Shown piece by piece: positions 33,101 to 41,300 of a stretch of DNA of 64,000 nt. Where the stretch lies: positions 364,859 to 428,858 of the forward strand of contig NZ_JAPDFS010000003.1 in NCBI RefSeq assembly GCF_027257195.1, given 5' to 3'. Each line of letters begins with the position of its first letter. Position 1 is the stretch's first letter. The stretch is from Halorubrum sp. F4 (GTDB taxonomy: Archaea > Halobacteriota > Halobacteria > Halobacteriales > Haloferacaceae). The notes under the pieces are model-generated. The model made no database searches, was not told where the DNA came from, and was given only the letters and a program-made list of their open reading frames with translations. A program made the position numbers and the translations under genes.

Positions 33101-35364
33101 CCGATGGCGGCGAGGCGGACGGACTCGTCCCCGAAACGGGCGGCCGCGCAGCCGATGTCGTCGCGATGTTCCCACAGGTCGGGGGAGCACTCGACGTCGA
33201 TCGATCGGAACCGGCGGTCGAGGACCGCTGTACCGTCTCGGTGCCGGCCCACTACGACGCCGGAACGGTCTCCGTCGACCCGGCGTCGACGGCGACGGTG
33301 GACGGAACGACCGGAACCGTTGTCGACGGTCACGACACCGGCTGGACCGAGGCGTTGGAGGGCGAGCGGTTCCGGTCGGTCGACGACGACGTCGTCTACA
33401 CCGTCGCGCGCGTCGACGGGCCGACGGAACTGGTGTTGGACCGGGAGGTCGCGTCGTCCACGCCGGGCGAGCGCCTGCCGTACCGGATCGATCACCCGCT
33501 GTGGGACGACGAGCGGGACCCCGACAGCTGGGACGCCAACGTCGCGACGGTCGCGTACGATGACGCGAGCGCGCTGGTCGGCACGGACGGGCTCACCGGA
33601 ACGGACGACGGGACGCGCGTCTACGAGGCGTTCGTCGACGCACCCGCGAGCGGGGAGGGCGAGGCGTTCGCGCCGTCACTCTCGATGCCGACCGTCTACG
33701 CCGACGTCGCGGTGACGGCCGTCGACGACGCCGGACACGAGAGCGCCGTCGACGCGACCGCGACGATCGCCAGGGTTCTCCACAAGACGCCGGCGACGCC
33801 GTCGGTTGCCGTGGAGCCGGCCTCGTTCCATCACGCGACCGAACCGGACTACGACGGCGAGTCGGCGTACACCGTCCGGTGGGAGCCCGACGCGGACGCC
33901 GGCGACGACTACGGCTATCACGTCTTCCGTGCCTTGGACGAGACGCTGTTCGCGACCGACTGGGGACGACGGCTCGCCGCCGCGGACGACGGCGATGGGA
34001 ACGGCGACAGCACCGGCAACGGCGACGCCCCGGAGCGCTCGCTCGACCCCGACGACCCGGCCCACGACCGCTTCTTCCCGCCCGCCTACCGCGGCGACGA
34101 CGAGGCGGCCGAGACGGCACGCGAAACGATCGCCGCGGAGGTGAACGCCTTCACGACCCTCGCGGAGGACGCCGTTTCGGGCGACGGAAACGACGCGGCC
34201 GATCCGGACGAGGGGGTCGTGGAGTCGGCGATGGAGGCGTATCGTCGCCTCCGGAGGCCGGTCGACCTGGACGACGGGGGCGACCCGGGTGGTGCTGACG
34301 AGGAGAGCGACGGGGACGACGGAGGCGATGCGGACGACGGGGGGAGCGACGCGGACGACGGAGGCGACGCGGACGAGGAGTCCACCGACGCCGCGCTTCT
34401 CCGACCGGCGACGCTCGCCACGCTCGCCGCGCTTCCGGGCAACGAGGCGGCCTTCTCCCAGCGAACCGTCGACGCGCTCGCGCCGAGCGACCACCCGGAC
34501 CGCGTCGGTCCGGACGGCGACCCCGACGACGAGCCGGACGACGACCTGTGCGCCTGGGTCGACCGGTTCGACGGCGGCTCACGGAACGTCTACTGCTATC
34601 GGGTCGGCACGGTCGACGACGCCGGGAACCGCAGCGACGCCGGCGGGACCGACGGTCCGCCGATGAGCTACCCGACGATGCCGGTCCGGTCCGCCGGCGG
34701 GGTGGCACCGAGACGACCGCGGATCGTCGAGGCCGCCGCCGGCCACGCCGACTCGGACGCGCCCGACGACCGGGCGATCACCCTGCGGATCGCGGGCGTC
34801 GACGATCCGACGCTCGAGAAACTGCTCGTCTATCGGTCTCGTGACCGCGAGCGGGCGACGGATCTCCGCCGGGCCGACGAACCCGAGGTGGTTGCGGACC
34901 CCGCCGCGCCACGGGACTCGGCGGCCGCCGGCGCGGTCGCGGTCGAGGACGGCGTGCTCGCGTGGGTCGACGCCGACGTCGAACCGTTCACGACGACGTA
35001 CTATCGGGTCGTCGGGGTCGGGGAGTCCGGCGCGCACACGGAGCCGACCGCGGTCGCGTCCGCGGAGGCGTTCGATCGCTCGCCGCCGGACCCGCCGACG
35101 TGGGACGACGAGGACCCCGCGGTCGACGACGGCGCGGTGACGCTGTCGTGGAGCCCCGCCACGGGAGCGCCGTCGGACCTCCGCTATCAGCTACACCGCC
35201 GCCCCCACGGCGGCGACGGGGACGACTGGCGTCCCGTGAGCCCCTGGCTCGACCGGACCACGTACGAGGACGGGAGTCGCGACCCGAACACGACGTACGA
35301 TTACCGACTGCTCGTCCTGCGGCCGACCGGCGGCCGTGACGATCTGACCCTGACGGAGGTGTGA
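30154..35364 (+). CDS. Giant cytoplasmic beta-rich protein 1 (1736 aa), fibronectin-like modules
   Basis: A 1736-residue, extremely acidic protein without signal peptide or membrane helix. The start reads LSPGIHLRWAFPPHRGFPRG then GYYLFRRR (about residues 24-50), a pattern I associate with a poorly characterised class of giant proteins. Much of the chain looks like fibronectin type III-like domains (YHLWRWSGDEPW near 685, WHSYRVVGVDVFGRFSEASE near 748, YHVFRALDETLFATDWGRRL near 1257, YCYRVGTVDDAGNRSDAGG near 1480, TTYYRVVGVGESG near 1613). Small beta modules ending in xRI/xRF...Y.I...L.L occur near 255-325, 390-500 and 1045-1115. A Gly-Ser linker lies at about 347-365, and Asp/Gly-rich linkers near 975 and 1372-1405. 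Followed by a second giant gene with overlapping translation signals. Function unknown; possibly a structural part of a particle or surface assembly. Confidence 0.75.
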   Translation: MTHLALTPLGVDGDAQPRDEYPDLSPGIHLRWAFPPHRGFPRGGYYLFRRRHREAPRRPRVRLTAALDHDPAKPLTEAHTEAGHRFGFPEHERVFHVQHDGSDAVMPVGSDPVPIELPEPSYAVDVSVDVEGSDPVVVRALTDDRVVDETETTGGQVRLSGDRIDAVSCTGGEPKRTPVFVTEVAPHFVSSTLGRGWSLVPNAPAPIRLPLSHPDYAPVSAGTTIGDLDEARTIARDRIEYGPPDRLVDGEESASGTGTVTVSAGSSYAFASDLSPDDDLVGDCLRIDGDSTAYGITDVGEAPDGSTRLVLSRPYRGTGGSDLAYDLLADEFASLHDTLSVLVDEGGSGGGGGSGGGGSGGGGGGMANRTLPAFRAPDGLAVVNGDGSTVFGGTADGSAVDGWNTDWTTDLVGSRLRLSTGSHTDVVVVHGRPYVFTANAGWDDATVGRRIRIEDDRELYRIVDVAHFRVGDRTLEICTLDRPVSGPYYGDPVDCVVYEDHTHRIGSVDEADQRLHLRGRVGLRATLPRRYLIHPAATDAAAASLPTQNPLDAVLTAATDPAAAQALGLYWIDDTIDDDVSYDYMIVADHADAIPPLRTGADAMPALEGLPSSPTTPGLDRYIAFDVSRSDGDPLPAPEEPMAFELPVTADTANAVGLRWDMDDLDATAPDVATPVKYHLWRWSGDEPWRLEENSDLAGYDPITASSRADLLADATPILATAPAGPPRTPEGWPNVRLHGTDGDLADGWHSYRVVGVDVFGRFSEASEPATWYTTDPSAPLEPPTPAQSTHRDLAIRVEDDSSPPSPAAVEAAALDPAAYDDPGELVDADPDELPANRHVRGDEAYRTWRANDPERVGIRVRWTWPAGHADLADDVDAFELYVSPGRTNAFLGEVLDVDPTATGYEVTVDLDDAFDPDPGTLAGTRLLIDDAAFPVRAATAAADGVTLTVRPPVPGGDEAATDGGSNETDGGETATDGGGTATDGGEADGLVPETGGRAADVVAMFPQVGGALDVDRSEPAVEDRCTVSVPAHYDAGTVSVDPASTATVDGTTGTVVDGHDTGWTEALEGERFRSVDDDVVYTVARVDGPTELVLDREVASSTPGERLPYRIDHPLWDDERDPDSWDANVATVAYDDASALVGTDGLTGTDDGTRVYEAFVDAPASGEGEAFAPSLSMPTVYADVAVTAVDDAGHESAVDATATIARVLHKTPATPSVAVEPASFHHATEPDYDGESAYTVRWEPDADAGDDYGYHVFRALDETLFATDWGRRLAAADDGDGNGDSTGNGDAPERSLDPDDPAHDRFFPPAYRGDDEAAETARETIAAEVNAFTTLAEDAVSGDGNDAADPDEGVVESAMEAYRRLRRPVDLDDGGDPGGADEESDGDDGGDADDGGSDADDGGDADEESTDAALLRPATLATLAALPGNEAAFSQRTVDALAPSDHPDRVGPDGDPDDEPDDDLCAWVDRFDGGSRNVYCYRVGTVDDAGNRSDAGGTDGPPMSYPTMPVRSAGGVAPRRPRIVEAAAGHADSDAPDDRAITLRIAGVDDPTLEKLLVYRSRDRERATDLRRADEPEVVADPAAPRDSAAAGAVAVEDGVLAWVDADVEPFTTTYYRVVGVGESGAHTEPTAVASAEAFDRSPPDPPTWDDEDPAVDDGAVTLSWSPATGAPSDLRYQLHRRPHGGDGDDWRPVSPWLDRTTYEDGSRDPNTTYDYRLLVLRPTGGRDDLTLTEV

Positions 35365-35366
35365 CC

Positions 35367-38300
35367 ATGCCGACGACACGATCATCCACGGCCGACGCGG
35401 AACCGCTCGACGAGCTCATGGCGGACGAGTTCGACCCCATCGGCGTCTCGACCGACAACCTGCCCGACTTCCTCGGCGAGGTGCTGGTGGACGACTACGA
35501 CTACGAGGACGGCGAGGCGAGCGTTTCGCTGCTCGTCGCCGGCGAGCCCGCCCTCTCGATCCCCGGCAGCGCCGGCGTCACGTTCGTTCTCGGCGAGCCG
35601 GGAACCGGCGAGACGACGGTCGACGCCACCCTGATCGTCGACGCCGAGTGGGAGCTCACGATCGAATCGGTCCGACTCACGGCCCGGGTCGACGGCGACG
35701 TGCTCCGGCCGACACCGGACGAGGACGGCACGAGGCCGGAGCACCTCGACGTGACGACGACCGTCGACGTCGTCGTCGACCACGCGTGGTCGCTCGACGT
35801 GAACGGCTTCGAGGGCGTCGACTTGCCGCCCGCGGAGATCGGACACACTGGCGTCGTGATCGAGGCGACCGACGTCGTCCTCGACGTCTCGCCGACGGGG
35901 CTCTCCCCGGCGATCGCAGACCACGACGATTTCGACGGCTCGTCCGTCGACGACGGCTTCGTCGGGCTCTTCGTCGGCGACGCGTCGGTCTCCTTCCCCG
36001 ATCGCTGGCCGGTGTCCGGAGACGTCGTGTTACGCGGGACCGCGATCGGCTCCGGCGGCCTCAGCGGGACGATCGGGTACGAACCCGACGTCTCCTTCGA
36101 CCCCGACGCGGAGACGTACACCGGCGAGGGTGCGGGGTCGCTCGGCGACCTCGCGTTCGCGGTCACCGCGGTCGAGGTGGAGTTCGTCCAGACCGCGCTG
36201 TCGACCTGTTCGATCGCGGGCGAGCTGTTCGTCCCGTACTTCGACGAACGGGTCGTCGTCGACCTCGCGTTCGACATGGACGGCACGCTCACGGCGCGGC
36301 TGGTCGGTCTCCCCGACCCTGGGACCGAGTCGGTCGGCGAGGTCACGGACGAGGACCTCGTCTCGCTCGAGGTGCCCGGCGTCGCCGCGTTCGACGTCGA
36401 CTCGTTCGGGCTGGTCGTCGCGGGCGACGCGGAGGGGGTCGGCGTCTCGGTCGCCGGCACCCTTCGACCGCTCGTCGGCGAGGGGGGCCCCGACGTCGAC
36501 CCCGGCGTCGACGACCTCGACCTCCCGACGATCGAAGTGCCGGAGATAACGATCGACAGCGACGGCGAGGTCGACTTCGAGGGGAGCTGGATCGAACTGC
36601 CGTCACAGCGGTCGACCGAGCTCCAGGGGATCGAAATCGAGGTGACGAAACTCGGGTTCGGCACCCGCGACGACGGCTGGCGGTACGTCGCGTTCGGTGG
36701 GTCGATCGCCATCGTCGAGGGGATCCCCGCCGGCGCGTCGACCGAGGGACTCCGGGTCGCGTGGAACCCCGACGGCGACGGCGTCGAGATGACCTTCGAC
36801 CGCATCGGCGTCGAGTTCGAGGTGCCGGACGCCCTCGCGTTCTCCGGATCGATCGCCTTCGACCCCGCGGACGAACGGTACTACGGCGACGTCGACCTCG
36901 ACCTGCTCGCCCTCGACACCTCGATCTCGGCGACGCTGATCGTCGGCCGCGAGACCGGACCGGACGGGGAGGCGTTCACCTTCCTCGGGGTCTCGCTCGA
37001 CGCGAGCCTCCCGGCGGGTATTCCCCTCTTCTCGACCGGGCTGTCCATCTACGGCATGGGCGGGCTGTACGCGCACAACATGGAGCCGCACCGCGGCGAC
37101 CGCGAGTGGTACGCCCTGAGCGGCGAGGCCGACGAGAGCTGGTATCACGCGAGCGGCGAGCCCCGCGTCGACGACTTCGACGCCCAGTGGCGACCCAGTG
37201 CCGGCGCGTTCGCGTTCGGCGCCGGGGTCACGCTCGGCACGAGCGCTGACAACGGCTTCGCGCTCGGCTCCGACCTGCTGCTCGTCATCGCGTTCCCCGG
37301 CCCCGTGATCATGCTCGAGGGACGTGCCGACGTCCTCTCTTCGGGTGCGGACGTCGACGCGGAGGGCGCGTTACGCGCGCTCGCGGTGCTCGACGGCGAC
37401 GCCGGAAACGTGACCTTCGGCATCGACGCCGCGTTCACGAAGCGGTCGGCGGACGCGACCCTCCTCGACGTGCGGGCCGGCGTCGAGGCGCACTACGACT
37501 TCGCCGACCCGTCCGCCTGGTATCTGAACCTCGGTCGGCGCGAGCCGCGGGAGGACCGCGTGCGGGCGGAGGCGCTGCTTTTCACCGCGGAGGGGTACCT
37601 GATGATCGACGCCGACCGGGTCGCCACCGGCGCCCGCGCCGGCTACGACGAATCGTTCGAGTTCGGCCCGCTCGCCGTCTCCTTCGAGGCGTGGGTCGCC
37701 GGACACGTCCGGCTCAGCTGGCAGCCGACCCACTTCTCTGGTGAGGTGCTTCTCCACGGCTCGGTCGAGCTGTCCGCGTTCGGCGTCGGCGCGTCGATCA
37801 CCGCGGACGCCGCGCTCGGCGCCGAGGCGCTCGATCCGTTCCACCTACACGGCGACGTGCGCGTCGCGCTCGAGACGCCCTGGCCGCTGCCCGACCCGGA
37901 GGCGAGCGTCTCGCTCGAGTGGGGGCCCGTGCCGAGTCCGCCGCCGGTGCCCGCCCCGCTGGACGGCGTCGCGCTCGGCCACGAACGCGTGACGACGCGG
38001 TGGCCGCTCCCGCGCTCCGAGTCGCTCCTGACGCCCGACTACGCGACGGCGGGCGAGGGCGGCGAGAACGGCGACCGGCTGCTCGGCTACGACGAGGGGC
38101 TGCCGACGCCGCCCGACGACGGGACCGTCCCGCCGGAGGACGTCCCCGTCGTCCCCCCGGACGTGCGGCCCGAATTGACCTTCTCGAAGTCCGTGATCGA
38201 CGACGGCGACGTCGGCGTCAACGCGTCGACGGCGGGCCCCGAGTGGCGGCTCGTCGGCGACCCGACCGACGACGGCCCCGTCGAGGCGCGTTACGGCCTG

Positions 38301-41300
38301 GAGGACGTCTCGCTGGAGCGGTGGGACGCCGACGCCGGCGGGTGGGTCGACGACGGCCCCGTCTTCGGTTCCTGGGCGCCGCTGCCCGACACGCGGATCG
38401 GCGCGGGAGGCGCCCCGGACGAGGCGGGCACGCCGCCGACCGCGAACACGAAACTCCGGCTCTGGTCCGTCAACCCGTACGACTACGGGCGGAACACGGG
38501 CGGCGCGTGGGAGGAGGGGATCGACCGCCTCCTCGGTACGTACCCGTGTTACGCCGACGGCCGGTGCTTCCGGCTCGCCGGCACCGAGGTGGGCGAGGAG
38601 CTGGTCCGTGAGACGGCCGACGAGGTGACGGTCACCCACGAGGAGGAGGGATGGCCCGCGTTCGTCTCGAACACGACCGGCGCGCTCCCGTCGGTCGCGA
38701 CGCTCCCGACGGACGAGGGTACGTTCGAGGCGCTGACGTACGCCGGCCCCAGCCGAAAGGACGGCGGCGGCGCGACGCGGTCGGTGGTGGTGGATCTCGA
38801 CGGGAGCCATCGATCCGTCGAGGTCACGCTCGTGCTCCGGCGGGATCACACACACCTCACCGCGACCGCGTACGGTCACGGGGTCGTCGAGGACACGGAC
38901 ATCCGTTCGGTCCCGCAAGAGGTCTTCGACCTCCGGCCAGACGAGGACGACCACGTCGCCAAGGCCGAACCGATCGGCTTCGAGCGACACACGGTCACGT
39001 TCGACACCGAGCCGGGGATCGACCGGGTCGTGTTGACCTCGACCGGCACCTTCGGGATCGTCGAGGTCTGTCAGGCGACCGTCCCGATCGGAACCCTGGG
39101 AGCCGGCGGCGTCGAAGGCGCCGCACACGTGCGGGACCGACTCGATCGATGGAGCGACGAGCCACACGTACTGGAGCCGAACGAGCGGTATCGGCTCGTG
39201 GTCGACACCGTCGTCGAGGCCCGTGGCGTCGCCGGCGGACCGCTCGCCGACTTCGAGCACCGCTGGCCCGACGACGGGACGATGCGGGAGGTCGCGTACT
39301 TCGAGACGAGCGGGCCGCCGGCGCTCGCGGACGTGAGCACGCCCCTGACACCCGGCGGCAACGGCGGGAACGGTACCGACGTGGACGAGGTGCGCTCGTT
39401 CGACACGCTCTCGCGATACGTCGAGGGGAGCGTCCCGGAGAGCGTGACCCCCGACGGGGAGCGTCCGTCGACGCCACGGCCGGTGTACCGCGCCTACGAC
39501 GTCGGCGTCAGGTTCGGGGAGGCGTACGTCGAGACGCTGTACGCGATGGCCGACCGCGACCTTCGACTCCAGGTGTACGACGCGGACGACCGGCCGGTCC
39601 GGGACGTCGACGGGCGGCTCGGCTCGGCCAGATGGGGCAAGGCGGGGAGCCGCGCGCTGAAGCGACACGACCGGACGTGGCTCTCCAGGGTCGCCGAGGA
39701 GTGTGGCGGCGTCGACGAGGAGACGCTTCCGCACGAGGACGTCCTCGAGGAGCGGGACCCGCGGCTCGTGTTCGACCCGGACGCGACGCTCGAGGCCCGG
39801 CTCGTTCCGGCACTCCTGCATGAGACGTTCGACGGCGGGAGCGATCGGTGGTCCGTGACCGGCACCGCCGACGTGACCACCGACGGCCACGACGGCCGCG
39901 ACGGCGACGCCGCGACGGTGACGTCGACGGTAGACGGCGAGGCGACCCTCGCCCTCGACGACGACGCGGACCTCGGCGTCCTCTCGCCGAACGACGACGC
40001 CGTGTGGTTCCGCGGCGACCGCGAGCGCCCCGACGGAACCTATCGGATCGTCGGCGTGGACGCGACCGACGGGACCGTCACGCTGGCGGGCGTTCCGGAC
40101 CTGGGCGACGACGGCACCTGGCGGATCGCTCCCGAACGCCGGGTGGAGCTGTCGTCGGCCGTCGGCGCGGACGCCACGGTGCGTCTCACGGACGCGCCCG
40201 GCGACTCGTCGCCGGCGACGTGGGACGACTACGCCGTGACGACGAACCTCCGGTTCACGGGCGGCGCGAGCGGCACGGCCGGCGTCGTCGTCCGCGACGC
40301 CCCCGACGCGGGCCGCGGCTATCGGTTCGAGGTCGACGCGGACGAGGACGTCTACCGGCTCGTTCGTCTCGACGGTGACGCGTCGACGACGCTCGCGTCG
40401 ACCGACGCGCCGCCGATCGAGGACGGCATGGACGTCGGCCTCCGCATACAGGTCATCGGCCGTCGGGTGGACGTCTTCGTCGACGACGAGCCGACGTTCG
40501 TCGTCGACGATCCGGACCCGTTGGGGCCGGGCGGCGTCGCCGTCCGCCTCGCGGACGTTCAGGGCCTCGTCGTGCCCGAGGTGCTCGTCGAGGGATTCGA
40601 CACCGGGTCACCCGTCGCGTACCGGTTCCCGTTCACGACCTCGCTTTTCGCCGACTTCGTCCATCAGGTCCACAGCTTCCCGGGGGAGACGTTCGAGGTC
40701 GCCTCCGAAGCCGCGCTCGAGGCGGTTCCCGTGGACACGCCCGAGGCTGCGGTCCCGCTTCCGGACGCCGATCCGGACCCGCCGGGGGAGGCGGAGGCCC
40801 GGGCGTACGATCGCGTCTTCCACGCGTTGACGCCAGGCGATCGACCGTCGATCGACGGGCTCGACGCCACGTGGCTCCTCGACGGGGACGCGCCGACCGC
40901 GCTCCTCGTGCGCAGCCCGGAACCGATCGACTGGACGCGGACGACCGCGGCGGTGAGCTGTAGCGAGACGGCGCTCCCGCCGGAGACCGAACCCGACGTG
41001 ACGAAGGTGACGGACGTGCGGTACGGGGCGCCAGAGTCGAGCGCGGACGACGGGGAAGCCACGGCGGACGGGGACGGGAGCGTCGAAGTGCTCTTCGCCG
41101 AAACGGAACCTCCCGAGGGACACGTCGTCGAACGACGGCTGACCGGCGAGGAGGGGTTCACCCCCGAGCCCGTCGGCGAGGGGATCGACGACGAGTTCCT
41201 CGACCGGAGCGTCCTCGCCCCCTACCGACGGGTCCCCACCCCGGAGCCCGGAGACGTCGGCGACCTGCCGACGCCGGGGGACCCGTTCGACGGGTTCGTG

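Noticed and set aside
37845..39890. A minus-strand frame of about 680 codons opposite the second giant gene
   Set aside because: Composition is that of an antisense shadow (Arg, Val, His-rich), whereas the plus strand is acidic and modular.
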